Of a stretch of 64,000 nucleotides of DNA, positions 40,421 through 55,400 are shown in pieces; the first letter of the stretch is position 1, and every line of letters begins with the position of its first letter. The translations under genes and the position numbers were made by a program. The notes under the pieces are model-generated. The model did no database searches, had not been told where the DNA came from, and was given only the letters and a program-made list of their open reading frames with translations. The stretch comes from Amphiura filiformis (Eukaryota > Echinodermata > Ophiuroidea > Amphilepidida > Amphiuridae): the NCBI RefSeq assembly GCF_039555335.1, contig NC_092635.1:54875755-54939754 (forward strand), in the 5' to 3' direction.

Positions 40421-40478
40421 ATGATGGCCATGAAGGCCTCGATGCTCTTGTGTCTTCTGTTCCTGGGAAGTCAATCAG
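40421..40478 (+). CDS. DUOX: DUOX copy 2 signal-peptide exon
   Basis: ATG at 40421 opens MMAMKASMLLCLLFLGSQS, a short basic start with a hydrophobic core, then a GTAAGA donor at 40479. The exon ends in phase 1, which fits the next exon at 48869. Other in-frame ATGs at 40424, 40430 and 40442 could serve. The first was chosen because no in-frame evidence favours a later one. No transcript confirms that this exon joins the rest across 8.4 kb. Confidence 0.62.
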
Positions 40479-43400
40479 GTAAGACCAACATTTCTTTGAA
40501 ATATATATTATTCTCTTTGTACATAATACATTGTATACATGCCTGTGTTTGACCACTAGCTTTTCATGACATAATTTTCAGATTAGAAAGAAACCTATAC
40601 GTTCATATCAAGTACAACGGGAGGTTAAAATCGACCCAAACGCGGTTTACATCTGAGACGAAAATACCTACATCTTCCATTGCCTCATAATAACCAAATC
40701 AGGCAATAAATTAACAAGTAATTTTATTGTACCCCAATAATGTTATTTTGGAAACGGGTAAACCGCCCGGTGAACCGAAGATCTTAAAGTTTAGCCCCTT
40801 CCCCGTATACCGTCATGACATTTCACCGGATGTCTATTATGCTCAGTGGTGGCCTTAAAATACCCTAAAAAATTAAGTTTCCGACGATACAGTTTTTTCA
40901 GGGACACCCTGTATCTAGGCATTAACAGCTGAAATCTATGAGATAATGCTGACGAAACTTCGGCGCAGGTGACCTGGTGAAGGGAGTCGCCGTATAGCTG
41001 GCCGGGGTATTTTTACAGGACAGGCAAGTGTGAGCCGACAATCGGGCGTTACCCTGATCGGAACCGACTGTAACGAGATCTTTTATCAAGGATCATCTGC
41101 CCCGCCATTACCAGATGAACCACGAGGAGAGCGTAGATTTTTGTTTGGTCCTGTGGGGAATTGAACCCGGGACCTCTCGCACCAAAGGCAAAGATTCCAT
41201 GGACCCAAGTGTGTGTCCCTTACGGACTAACCTACGTAAACAAACAAACAACAGATTTTCCAATCATGGCGACCTGAAAAAAGTAGGCCTACCGTTGCTT
41301 CACAAGAGTAGACATTTCACAATCTATTAGTAGGCTATGATTTAGTTTAGTGAAATTTCCAAGAAAGGTAATTGCAAATACCCGCGAAAATATGTTATTT
41401 GAATAGCCCCTACTGGAAAGGTTCAAAATTAGATTTTGGTCTGAAACAGGCCAAACAGGAATGTACATCAGATATTTTGGTTAATTTGTCCGGGTACCAC
41501 CCCCCCCCCCGACGGTATTTGTCAAACGACATTATCTACATGAAATGTTTTATGTGCTTAAATATTATGGTATAAAAATATTATGGTATAAACTTTTTTG
41601 AGGGATGAGGCTGTTGATTTCAAAGTGCCCCTTTAAAGAGCAGATTTGAGGTTCAGGTGACGAATTTTCTGCGCCACAAGGGTGAGTGGCCGCAGAATTT
41701 GACAGTGACAATTTGAGGTGAGGTGAGGATCCGAATTTTTTCCCGGGGCAATGGAGGGGTGGGGTGAAAAGTGGGATTTGTGATGATTTATCAAGTTCAT
41801 CGATTTTGGGTTCTGAATTGGGGTTGGGCAACCGGAGTTGGGGGGGGGCTCGAGTATGGTATATGCCACCCCCGTGATTGGCGCCGCCAGTCTTTTTGTA
41901 GCACCCGCCCCACCCAGCAAACCGCACACTACGTTTTACAGAAAAGGTTTAAATATCGGGTTAAATAAAAAGGTATAAAACCCTTTTAATATAAACATTC
42001 ATGAAACATTTTATGTAAACCGTCGCATTATGCAAAACGTTCTTACAAAATGTTATTTAACTTTTGACAAAATATTTTGCAAAAAATGTTTGCCTAAAGC
42101 ATTTTACAATAACGTTTTAAAAACCTGGCCTATTCGTTATCTTTATTTTACCCGACATTTAAAGGGGCATTTCGTGATCCACAGCCTCATCCCCCCACTT
42201 TTCTCCAAAAAAAGTTGAGATTTGTATATCCGCTGGAAACCTCTGGCTACATAATGTTTATGTACAAAATATCTCTTGCAGATTAATTCGTTTAGCTAAG
42301 ATATCGTGAAATTTGAATTTCGTTCTGGTGCACCAGAACGAAATTACAACGCATTGTCTATGGAGCAGTGTAATACACATAATCATGCATAACTCACAAA
42401 CGCAAAATCGGAATCAACTGAAATTTTGGGAATATAGGCTTTTTTTCGTGGATATGTACTGAAACATGTCATAAAAAGAGGATGCTAGGATCACGAAATC
42501 CTCCTTTAAATGTTATTAAAACGTTTTGGAAGGAAATGTATTACTTTGATCAGCATCATTATATTGGGCCCATGAAACCAGATGATCACTTAAAATTAGA
42601 GAAGATTCAAATTAATGTTTAGCCATTATGTAAACTTCCTGGTTCGACAATTTATGTCATGTCGGGCGAAACTTGTCGTCAAGTTTCGTTTCAAAGTTCA
42701 ATCAAATGCATTTATCAAGGATAATTCTACTAATAAACTCTAGAAAGCCTTCTATCTAGGGTTATTACAGATAAGATAAACCTGTGTCGAGTCCGCTTCA
42801 TTTAAGTTCCTTTTGAGGAGTGATCTGCTACCAGAGGCGTAAACAGCGGGCGGTCCCCGGGAGCGGGCGGGACTTCCCCTCCATTGGAACCATTGCCTCT
42901 CAAATGAGTTGACCGTTTGTACACTTGTACCGTTGTAGGCCTATATTATTTAAATTTTCAACCCCAGCCGCCCTGGTGTGGCCATGTGGCAGACTCCGGG
43001 CTCCTAGCTGCCCCTCAATTGCGAAAGTCTAGTGATCATAGAGTGGTAGTCCTACATTTCAATCCCAAATCAAAATGGAGATTGTGCCAGCAGTGGCGTA
43101 ACTACCGGGGGCAGAGGGGGGCAACGTGCCCCGGGCGCTACCCTTAGGGGGGAGCCAAATTGACTTATTCAGCATAGATTCTGCGCCCCTCCAAGCGATG
43201 AAAGTCAAAATTTTCTCGCGCTTCGCGCGCATTTCAGCACAAAATCAATTGAGAGAACATTTTAAAACTAATATTCAACATCCAGTAACAAAAATTAATT
43301 TCATGAATAGGGGGAGGGAGCATATCCTTAGCCTTGGGTGCCACAACCCCTAGCTACACCACTGCCCGCGTCCAAGATAGGCTCGGGTTGGGGTGGGGGG

Positions 43401-46400
43401 GGGGGCCAATTTTGTTCCTTGCCCCGGGCGCTACCAACCCTAGTTACGCCACTGTGTGCTAGTGCTTCTTCGTCCTTCCCTCATGCCCTGGATATCGATC
43501 CCATCATTAGAAAAACATTAAAATTTGCAAATTTTTGCCCCAAAGTGGAAACGTCCCCAATTTATCCATATGGGGTATAATCTTCTTCCACGGTAAATGG
43601 TAAACCAAACAGCTTCCGTGGTAACCTTATAGCGCCATCACTTGGTGAAAGTACGTTATTAGTAGGCGTGAGTTAAAAGCTATCTGGGCTAGAACTATTG
43701 CGACTGTAGGGGTGAGCTTGTCTACAGGTAAAAAAAACAAACTATATTACACGTCTAGTTTAGGGCAACGGGGGGAGGGGCGGCTAGGCCTACTACGGGG
43801 ATGTGCGACAGATTCGGGATGCGTTTTGGTTTATTGATGGCACTCAATTTCATGAAAATTTGGTTTAAGAAAGATTGTTTTTATTTATTTTTTTAAAAAT
43901 TAATTTGTTTCCCAAATTAAAGTTTAAAACGTTCTTCCAATATTAAAAACTATTATTAAATAATCCCTAACATCTCAGACAACAAGCCCCCACTCCCCCC
44001 AACACACACACCTACACCCCCTACACCAACAACCACATGCCAAGTCTTGGCGAAAGTCTACCTTGTAGCCAACATCGTGCAACCGCGCAGGCACCGCGCG
44101 TGCACCATCCAGCATTGCCCCGCTAAAATACACTACCCTATATACGAGCAATGGAATAGCCCGTCAATCATGCACAGTGGTTGCTCCTGGAAGGAAGACT
44201 ATACCCGATATGACGCGGTTGCTCATGGAAGACAAGAAGGATTATACCCCTTTTCAATTTATCTGTGGGGTAATTCCAAAGATTGTCCCCTATACTTTTT
44301 CAAAGATTTTACAAAGGTGGATATCTTCATCAATTCACTTATTTTTGTTCACGCTTTGTGAAACGGGCCCATTAACACTCATGCAGCTTGCTGATTGGCT
44401 AAAAGTTTTGTGACATTACATTTCCCTAATATTGAAACACAGATGTACAAGCAGCTTATAAAGGAACAGGGCATCATATAAATAGGGCCTATAGTATGAA
44501 GGGAAGATCTCTATCACTATGACGGGAAATAGCATAAAGGGGGCAGGAACTAGTGTTGGCCGAAAGTAGTAAAGTGAGGAAAAAATTCAAGAAAGTAAAG
44601 TGAGGAAAAAGTTCAGGAAAAGAAAATAGAAATACACCTTAGATAATTGTCATACGAGCTATGTTTAGCTAGTAAATTGCTTCGGGAAAATTGAAAGTAT
44701 TTGGTGTAAGCTTAATTAGCTAATTATGTTTTCTTCCCATTCATGTAGCTGTTATACCGGTATGCTTGCATATGTCATCCGGGGGGGGGGGGGCTACTCA
44801 ACTTAAATTTCGGTAGAGGTGTGTGGCGCGTAGCGCCGAACTTTGGGAAATATTGAACTGGACTTGTGAATGTTGGGGTAAAATTAGACTCGCTGAGTCT
44901 CATGGACGCCGTTCCTATGTCCATCAGACTCGTATTTCCCATTTTGGATGTCAATGGGAAATACACACTTAACGATTTGCGCCAGTTAGAAACTTGAAAA
45001 AAAATCTTTAAAATTTTATCAATGTATATAAAAGTGGTACCAACCTTATTGTGCTTGCTAATTTAAGACTCGGTTGAAACAAAATTAAGGATCGAATGCA
45101 TTTTAGTGTCAAAAAAGGCAAAATTATCGTCAAAGTTCTGCGAAATCGGCACCCTTGCGAAGGGTTCAGAATTGAATCGGGAACGAAAATATCCGATCTT
45201 TGCGATCAAAACCACAAAATTACAACTTTAAACATACTATTGGCAAAAGACATTATTACCAAACAATATAGAATAGAAAATTTGACATCATTTTCTCAAA
45301 ATATTGAAGAAATTTGCTCACTAGACATCGAAAAAGTACGCAATCCAATTCCCGTTCAAACGCGTGAGAAACTGAAAGTGCATAATCCCGACTAGGTAAA
45401 ATTATCATGGCTTCATGCATGTGCAATATACTATAGTTTTCAGCAGAGAACTTCTGCGGTCTGCCAATTTAGGGAGCACGGTGGCCGAGCGGAACGGGCA
45501 CTGACTCATAATCGGAAGGTTGCGGGTTCGAGCCCGGCGACGCCATCGTGTTGTGCCCTTGAGTAAGGCACTTTATCTCGATTACTCCTCTCCACCCAGG
45601 TGTTTAAAATGGGTACCGGCATTCTTAAATGCTGGGAAGGTAACAGACTCGCTGTAGAGGAGGTGTAGCGATCCCCCTATAGCAACACTACATGGAGGAG
45701 TCTGGCCCAATCGCCAATGAAAGAGAGATGGGCACTCCGATCACTGTTTGTACAGGATCGTCTCCTTTACCTTACCTGCCAATTTGGCGCAGTTTATGGC
45801 GTATACACAACCCGGATACACAAGTGTGCTTCAGATTGGCTAATTGAATCACGTCATCATCACATCGGCACCTCATTCGCTGGTCAAGCTGTGTAGCACT
45901 AGCAACCAGAGTTTTCTGTAAGCATTTTGCTGAAAGGGTTATTTTCAAATTTTTTGGACCCTTTCAATTGCAAATTTTTCCTCTGAAGGGGTCCAAAACA
46001 TTGTCCATGGGGTATTTGTATAATATTATTTTTGAACACATTTTTACTATGTGTGTGTTTTTGGAGCAGTGGCGCACAGCGTCATCATCCCTATATCTTC
46101 GTGTCAAAAATTGCCGTGATAGTACGCCGAATCATCTCGTTTTTCAACAGCTACACATGGCGATTTTGTTCGAGATAGGCCGAGCGACTCAGGCTAAGCA
46201 TACCATTTACACGATATGAGATACCACAGAGTCTGCCACAGAGTTTCTATTCTATGTTTTTACGATTTGCGCATGATCAGTACCTCATATGATATTGCCA
46301 TTATAAGAAAATTTGATTTATTGTCAGGTAAAACCCAGGTTTTGTTTCCAATACACTAACTCGAAAAGCAATACACTAATAAGCGGCGATTGCTGTTTTT

Positions 46401-49400
46401 ACTGCAAAATTGTGATATATTCAAGTGTTTGAGAATTACAATTATATATATAAAGGTGCTGTATAGAATATTAAATCACACTATGCCACTTTCTTTATCT
46501 GCGTCAATAATAGAATACTGATTTCAATCGAATTGAATACATCTCTCCATTTTGAGTTTGTACTTCCCCACTGAACGATCTAGCGATCGATTTCTAACCA
46601 ATCAGATAGGACTCCTTTTCTTGCGTTCTGTGAAACACCAATCGCCCGTCGCTCACCAACGGAGTATTAAGTTTATATTTATAATACAGGGTGTCGACAC
46701 TGTGTGGCGGATCTAGAGCAGTCAGAAGGGGGGGGGGGGGCAATTTTAGGAGAAAATAATAAAAATGTAAAAAAATGCCCCCTGAGAAGTATAAGAAACT
46801 TTTGCAAAATGAAGACCTAATTAATGCAATTTAGTGGACCATTTTGGCACTATTAATGTGTAAAATTTTAGTTTAAAGATGCTGAAAATTTGTGAAATGA
46901 GCAATCCATGGAGCCTTTCGTGTTTGGCACTATTAATATGTAAAATTTAAGTTTGAACAGTTGAAAAAGCCAAAAATTTGTGAAATGACGGTCCATGAAG
47001 CCTTTCGTTGTCACGTTTTCGTTTGCCCTATTATCGTAGGCCTATAAATTGTGTTAAATATAGGGCCTAAATTGGCAAATGTCGAAAGCAGAAGCAATAA
47101 TGGCCACTTGTTTATCCACTACGCATGGGGTGTATGTGGGGATGATCCCTGAGTGGGAAAATTTTGCAAAATTTAAGTCCAATTGAAGCCATTTGGTGCA
47201 TCATTTAAACAGAAAAAGGACCCGAACTCAATTTGCAAAATTTCAAACTGACACTTTTCGAGTCTTGAGACTCGCAATCGATGCTGACAAAGTGTGCTGG
47301 GCCCTGCATATTTGGGAGTAGGTCCAAAATGCCAAAAGCCGAAAATAAATTCACAATTTCGGGTGTTTCTCTATTCAAATCTTGCAATATTTGAATGCAT
47401 ACGTTTTCAAGATTTTATACGTGTTAGACTTTGGGACTTTGGATTTGAAGGGGTCTGCAAAGTGCCTGAACACGTAAATATGTGTGTTTTGTGCGTTAAA
47501 GTAAACCCTGGTAGCAACGCGTGACCCAAGTTCTTTTTCGCGATAATCAGACAGAAGTTGACAGAGCAGACGAACACCGCTGAAGTAATTCCATTCTATT
47601 CCATTTCCTATTTTAGAGCTAAAAGCAAAGGTAGGTAGGAAAAGTGAAAACCTAGGGAGGAAAATTTGAGGAAAACTTGGAACAACAATCCTCTTCAAAA
47701 GTGTTGGGACACTTTCAATAGGATGAATGTAAATGACCCCCCCCCCCTTTCCCCTGAAGAATAGGTTAGACTTAACACCAAAGAAAGCTGCGCATTTCAG
47801 CATGTTAAAAATAATGGAAATAAGGTCCCAACAACTATTGATAAGGATTGATTGAGGATTTTCAATGACTCCTTAGCATTAGTGTCAATCCATATTGAAA
47901 TGTGTGTGTGTGGGGGGGGGGGGGCAATTAGCCTGAATGATCAAAAAGTGGCTAAAAGAGCAACAAATTGGTCATTTTGTCAAGGATTGATGCCCATGCT
48001 CCTTAGCACTACGCTTCTGTTCTGTGTTTGAAAGAAATTTATTTTGCATAAACTTTATGTGATGTTGCTTGGTGTTTTCCAGAGCCTTAAATTCATTCCA
48101 TATAGCACAATCTTATTTACATTTTGGAAATGGGTGATCATGCAGATGAATGTTACAATTCTACTATTACAATGATGTTCAATAACCTATTTGAGAGGAC
48201 AGGTTAGTGTAGTGGTCTTCTCACTCGCTTCTCACCGCTGCTTCCTGAGTTCATTTCCCAGCGTTGCCAAATGTGAGTTTGGTTGCTGATCCATGCTTGT
48301 CCTCACAGATTTTCTCCAGGTGCTCCGGTTTTCCAACTGCTTCCAAAAAAACTACCTCTTCCCATATCCCTGTCCCATCATATTCAGATTGCCTGGCTTT
48401 AGTGGAATGTTCTAAGGCCAAATTGAAAAAAAAAGGTTTGTCTCAAAGCTCTCCAACTCTGAAAAACTAATTCAAAATATATTTTGAAAAAACCTCCTAT
48501 TCTACTGTATGAAGTGTTACTGAACAATTAAGTGATGCTGTTATTGTATTGAAGTGAAGTAATCTAAGAGCAGGGGTCTGTTGGTTCATCTCCATGTACT
48601 TTTCTCCCCCCACCAGACCCAAGTACAGGGATTAATAGAGGAGGACGTATTCAGTTGCATAGTAAAACAATAAATGAAATCCGGAGGTTTAAAAAATTGT
48701 CAAAATGGTATTTCGATCATATTTTTTACACATTTTCAGGAAAAAAATTAAAGGAAATTTTTTACTAACGCTGGTAAAAAAACTATGCGTGCGGGCGCTT
48801 TGAGACAAACCTTTTTTTAATTTGGCCCAAATAAAATTGATGTTTATATCTGGTCTCAATCTTACCAGGAGTACATTCACAGAGCTCACCGGATCCTACT
48901 ATGACAATGTTTAGTACAATAACCAATCCTGTGACTGATACCAATCCAACTACAATGGAGACAACAGATAATGCTACAACCATTAATGCTACAACGGAGA
49001 CAATTACAACAACCAAGCCTACAACCACAAAGCAACCAACCACAAAGCAACCAACTACAAAGCAACCAAGCACACCAACAAGGAGCCCCACACCTAATGA
49101 TCCTATCAGGGAGCGTGAAAGTAAGTGTTAATTGGATGATATTTAGCTACTGTAGCTGCCAAAATTTGACATTATGTGATGTTGTGGATGTAAATTTACA
49201 GAACACTGTATTGTCTGTTTATTAACCTTAACAGTACCAGGTACTACAAAATACTACTTGATATATGCACTGCGCGTGCGGGCATCCCACAAGATGTGAT
49301 AACACAATCACCCTAAGTGATACACACCGACATCGCCTGGTTAATAATTACATTGTACAGCAGAGACACTAAAATGAATACACGGGATCGATACACGTGA

Positions 49401-52400
49401 ATGTGCTATGCACGATTTGATATTCAGGCGATAAATCTTTGGATACCGGGGTAGAAAATGATGAATATCTCCGTAATTTTTTGTTCTAAAGAAGCCATAT
49501 TTATTTCCTTGCACCTGAACATATGTGTTGAAAGGATATGATAGTCGTTAGCTTACGTATTGAGAAAAAAGCGTGCGTCTTGAGCTCAAAAACTGACCAA
49601 AATTCTGATTTTATATGTGCCGAACTATAGTGCAGCGTAGGCTAGCTGTACTCACTCATGGAGGCAGTCTAAAAGCAGATGACCCCATGGCGTATACATG
49701 CTCACTCACACACAGAGAGGTCAATTGCCAGGCTATTTTGCCACAGGCGTTGGGCTTCGCTGGCCAGCGAAACTGTGCCTATATAGGGCGATTGCATCAT
49801 CACACCACATGGCATGCACGCACAAACAGCGCATATATCAAATAGTATTTTGTAGTACCTGATACGGTTAGGGTTAAGTGGTGTGTCTAAGTAGTGACTT
49901 TTGGGGCTTCAGGACTGAGGTTTTCTGTAAAACTGTGTAAAATTATCCTTTGGGGGGGGGGGCACATGTCAGCCACTCAGCATACTGTAATATGGTTTAT
50001 GAATATTGATGTCAAACTTTCCAATAAAATAAACAATAAAACATTTGTTTTACATGCAATGAGATCTTCTGTTGTTTAATTAACAGGGCTAATTGGGATC
50101 TATGATGATGAAGAGAGGGAGTATGAAGGCTACGATGGATGGTATAACAACTTAGCTCACCCAGATTGGGGAGGTGCTGGTAAGTACCAGTAATACCCAG
50201 GATTGACTCCTCAGGATTTGAACAAGGGGGAGCGATCGTGATTTTGGCCTCATACTTTGAGGCAGCTATTTAAAGTTTGTTTGGCTTATAATTGGCGAAA
50301 ATTATTCAGTTTTGTTGCTGCGCACATCAATAAAGTCCCAACTCACACTTGCGTAAATTCACATAAGCATGCACCAGTCATGCAATATGCAACTAGCATA
50401 AGTACTGCACCCATCTATGTGCACGCCATTCTATATCAATACACAATTCTATATCAATACACCATTCTATATCAATATCATATATTTGTTTTTTCCACTT
50501 ATAAGCCTAACAAACTTTAGCTCATGCATGGTTGCAACTTTAAATATAACATGTGTGTAGTGTACAGGGGATCCAGGTTTTTGACAGGGGTGTTACAGCA
50601 AGTATGACTATTGGCCATTGGGAGGGGGAACTTGAGGGGTGTACCACCCTCAGAGGTGGAATGTTTTCAAAGATATGCGAAATTGGGGGCAGGGGAAGTC
50701 CTAGTATACAGCTCTCCTTGGCTGTTACAGAGAGCAGCTCTCATGTACCTTGGGGACTCAAGGAGAGCTCTTTAAATGACAGAATAATCTTTTTACCAAA
50801 TATTTTTACATAATTTCTCTGATAATGAGTGTTTTGTTCAAATTCACTGATTTTCCTCAATGTCAACGAGATGTTACATCAAAATGTGATTACCCAGCAA
50901 ACACGTAAACGTTTTACAGAAAACATTTAAATATCAGGTTATATAAAGGGTATAAAGCATTTTAATAATGTTCATAAACCATATTTGAAACCTTATAATG
51001 CTATTAAGTGTTGACAGAAGATAGTTTGCAATAACATTTTGACATAATTTTTAAAATTTGTAGTGTTTTTTTCATATAAAAAGTTTTTAAAATGTTTTCA
51101 TGACCTTCATATAACCTGGTTTTCATGACCTTCATATAACCTGGCATTTAAATGTTATTAAATGTTATTATAAAGTTTGACAAAACCAAAATGCATAAAT
51201 GTAACTCGTTTATAACATTTTCAGAACATTTTTGTGTTTGCTGGAATGTAAAATAATAGTGGGAAAGTTCAACAGTTTAACATTGTAATTTCTATTTATA
51301 ATGTAGATCTTCCTTTGACCAGACGTCTTCCAGTGGCCTATGCAGATGGCGTCTATGAAATTGCAGGACAGGATAGACCCAATCCATTTAACATTACCAC
51401 CAAGACCATGAAAGGAATGACTGGCAAGCCATCTTTCCTCAATCGGACAGCTTTCATGACTTTCTTTGGTAAATCAAAATGAATTACATCTTTTAATTAT
51501 GTTGCATTTTATGATTCAGACTTTGAAATTTGAATTATGTGTCATTGAAATCAATTATCATAATTTTACTTGATTCAGTCATGATTTAATTTTCTTTTTA
51601 GGTCAACAAGTTGTGGAAGAAATTCTTGATGCACAAAGAGGAGGATGTCCCAGAGAGTATGAGAATGTGCCCATCCCAGAGGGTCATGAGTTTAGAGATG
51701 TCCATCCTGAGCTAAAAGAGATGCCATTCATCAGGACTCGATATAGCTTTGATACTGGATTCTCGCCTAATGTACCTCGGGAACAGGTATGTAAGTTAGA
51801 ACGGCGCCCTCAATCGTTAACATTTTGTGTTGGACTTTTCCCAGAATTTGGGGAACAGATTTGGCACAGTTGTGTTCAACTCAACCTTTTGACCACATTC
51901 ATTTCTGTGTGACATTTATTTTAGAATATTCAGCCGGCAATCTTCTCGTAATAGCCTGTCAGTTGTCAAGCGGGACAGAGATAAAGTATGCTCCATTGTT
52001 CCCTGTTGTCAGTGGGAGAGCGTGGAGCAGTGGTTAGGGTACTTGCCTTTAGTGCATGAGGTCCCGGGTTCAATTCCCGGCGGTGGCGATTTGCTGGGAT
52101 ATTGACTTGGAAAAAAAAGTCTGAAATTAATTGGCAACCTCTGTAGATTAAATTCAGACTTCCGCTCTCCCCGTGGTTCATTTAGAATTGGGTAAATGAA
52201 TCATGAAAGTACTCCGTCCTTCGGAGGTGACGTTAAGCCGTCGGTCCCGTGTGCAGAGAGCCATACCTGTACATGTATCTCGAAGCCAGTTTGGAAAAGA
52301 GTAGGGTGTTAACCCCTGACTGTTCCCAACCCGTCCCGGTGTTCAAATGGACCCCAATGGAAATAAGCTTCAATAGAGGCTTTCTTGGGTTATCCAGGGT

Positions 52401-55400
52401 TGTCAAAACCCGAACAAATCAAATCAAATCAAATCAAATAAACACCTACTTGGCAAATTTGTTTATACAGACTGTAAAGTTGTATAAAAGACTTTACTGG
52501 GACACTATAATCAAGTTGAATTTTGGTTTTAAAGAAGCCAAAAAAAAAGATGCACACTGCAATTTTGTTCAATTTCTGCCCCATAGAAGTTTCTGTAATA
52601 TTGTTGTGATTTCTTGTATGCTAATATTTTCTTAGTGGTGGAAAAGTTCTCCAAGTTTCCATCATAAAACACCGAAAGTTTAAATCACATTACAGCTTCC
52701 TACATCAACTGACAAAGGTAATTTCTTGTTTTCAATACAGCTTAATGAGATCACACCATGGATCGATGGAGGCCTGATGTATGGTACAACTAAAGCTTGG
52801 GCTGATGCACTCCGATCATTTGAAGGAGGCAGATTAGCAGACAATGGTCAACCAGAATTTCCAGAGGAGAACACTATCGGCCTGCCCTTGGCTAATCCTC
52901 CTCCCCCTGTCAACCATTATCATAAAAATGCACGGAGATTTTTCAGTAAGTGAAAAAGTTTTAATGCTTTTAACACCCTGAGCACTACCTGCTGATCTAA
53001 CATTGCCTCTGATTGGTCAATAAATGATATCTTCATTCTAATCACCAATCAGAATGGAGCTTTGCAAATAATTCACCCCAATTTTTTTGTGTTGTGAAAT
53101 TATTCTAACAATGTTGCTGATTGGTCCAATTGATAATGAAAACTTCTTTTTGACCAAAAGGCAGATAGTTCTCATATGGAGTTTTTAAGCGATTTAATTA
53201 AATGGTGAAATTATAGTAAGGGCAAATATGCCCCCCCCCCTTCCCGGTTAGCTTCCAAATTGGAAACTGCTTGCTGCACTTGAATTTGCTGGGGTATTGA
53301 CTGGGTAAAGAAATCTTGATATTTTCAGATTTATGCTTTTCTTATCTCATATGCTTCGGTACATGGTATATGGATGGGTCTTTTTTTCAAATTTTTTTTC
53401 TGCAAAATAGCCCAATTTTGCCTAACTGTAGCCAAGATTTACAGAAAATTTTGACAATTTACATGAAATTTGGCCAAAAAAATTGACTTTTGGTATAGCG
53501 ATGGGTCAACATTTCTTGTAAAATTGGTATATGGATGGGTATACTTTCAAATTCTCAACAGCACATTCCTACTCAAAACAAATTTCAGACCCCTCCCAGG
53601 CTGACCAAGTCCATCCCAGTTGCATCCAAGAGACTAAATAGATATAAGTACAATGTACCGGTATTCATTCTTTCACCTAATTAATTTAATAATAAACAAC
53701 AGTCAACCTCATTTTGTTGTTAAACATCTGACCAACTTTGCAGAACTGGGTAATCCCCGTGGCAACGAGAACCCATTTCTCCTGACATTCGGCATCTTGT
53801 GGTTCAGGTGGCATAACTACTGGGCTGATAAATTTCATGAGGAGAATCCGGAGTGGTCCGATGAAAAAGTATTCTTGGAAGCAAGGAAATGGGTGATAGG
53901 AACATACCAGGTGAGGTTTTTCAATATATTCAAATATAGAAGTTTCAGTTTTGGTAAATATTTATTATTAAAAGTCACATCATACAAACATCAGTGACCA
54001 GCCAAAAGTGATAAGCATTTATATCAATTTATTAAAAAGTAATCAAAGGCACATAATTATACATCAAAACGTTTCAACATAAAAAATGATGCACAAAAGA
54101 CATTTTTATCAGAGGAAGCAAGTGCCAAAACGAATATTGCAAAACAAACAGAACAAAAAAAAAAAAAACCAATTGTCATAAAAGACACATGTTTCAAGTA
54201 CAATATTATTTGATGCAATTGCTTTTCTTTGCAATATTACACACAAAATATTGTCTGTGCCACATATGTTGTGGGAAACTGCAGAGAAACTATAATGCAT
54301 AGGCAGACTGCCAGTTTCGTGGAAGCATATAGCTGACTTATTGACAAAAACTACATGTATCATTTATTGATTTATGCTGGATTTTTTTTAATTCCAGAAA
54401 ATTGTCTTCTATGATTGGCTACCTGCCTTCTTAGATATGACAGAGGATGAACGAGTTAAAAATATATATTCAGGTAGGTCAATTTAATAATAAAAACACA
54501 AAGCACTTAAGAAAATAAGCTGAAAAAACATAGATAAAACAACCACAATTTACAAGGTGAACACAATTTTATCATCAGGGTCTCATTAGTCCAACATGTT
54601 AACCTGTCATGACCAGGCTAAGGCAGGCAGTTTTCGGTCGGATTTTCGGTTACCCAGAAATTTTTAGTTTTAAAATTTTTTTAAGGTTAGGTTATTTGTA
54701 TTTCGGGTTTGGAGTGTGCCTGGTTCCCTCAAACTAAAGCTAAATGCTAGGATCATTCATGGTTGACCAACAAAAAAATGTTTTTTAAATGTTTTTAATA
54801 TTATTATATTTCAAAATGCATTGAATTTGTATCATTTTGAAAACATGAATAGAGTTATGACATGAACACAAATTATCACTTTGCATATTAAAAACACGAA
54901 CATTTTTGTTTTTTGTAGGTCAACCATGAATGATCCTAGCATTTAGCTTTAGGTCCAGGGACACTCCAAACCCGAAAAAATAAATTACCTAAACTAAAAA
55001 AAAACACCCACAAATTTTTATGTTGCAATTTCGGGTACCCGATTACCTGCCCGAAAAAATGCATCAGGTACCCGGGTACAAAATTACCTGAAAATGCCTG
55101 CCTTAGACCAGGCAAAAGATAGTACATGAATTAGATGATACAAAATTATCAATTATAGTTTTTACCTTTTGATCAGTCATGTCATGTTACAATCATCATA
55201 TTCAAGTTACACTAACCCTTAAACTTGGCCATGTTATCTTTTGTAGGTTATAAAAGTTATGTTCATCCAGGTATTACTCATGAGTTCCAGTCTGCTGCTA
55301 TGAGATGGGGTCATACTTTGGTACCTCCAGGGGTTCTGAGAAGGTAAGGTACCAGAAACAAATTTGTTCGATCTTTGGATCGACCGCTGATGCTGTTTTG

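Noticed and set aside
41565..41929. Minus-strand frames of 98 and 120 codons
   Set aside because: Two frames overlap, both are low-complexity, and they run through G-runs and repeat-like sequence.
45096..45395. 99-codon open frame in intron 1 of DUOX copy 2
   Set aside because: No domain, no repeats linking it to a family, no splice or promoter context. Length alone is not enough in AT-rich DNA.
45474..45560. Functional tRNA gene
   Set aside because: A and B boxes are present, but there is no acceptor stem or T-run terminator at tRNA length, so a SINE is the better call.
47375..47803. 142-codon minus-strand frame
   Set aside because: It includes poly-Gly from a C-run and shows no domain, and the neighbouring DNA is repeat-like.
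52075..52110. Functional tRNA at the GGTTCAATTCCC box
   Set aside because: The sequence continues into a SINE body with an AAATC tail.
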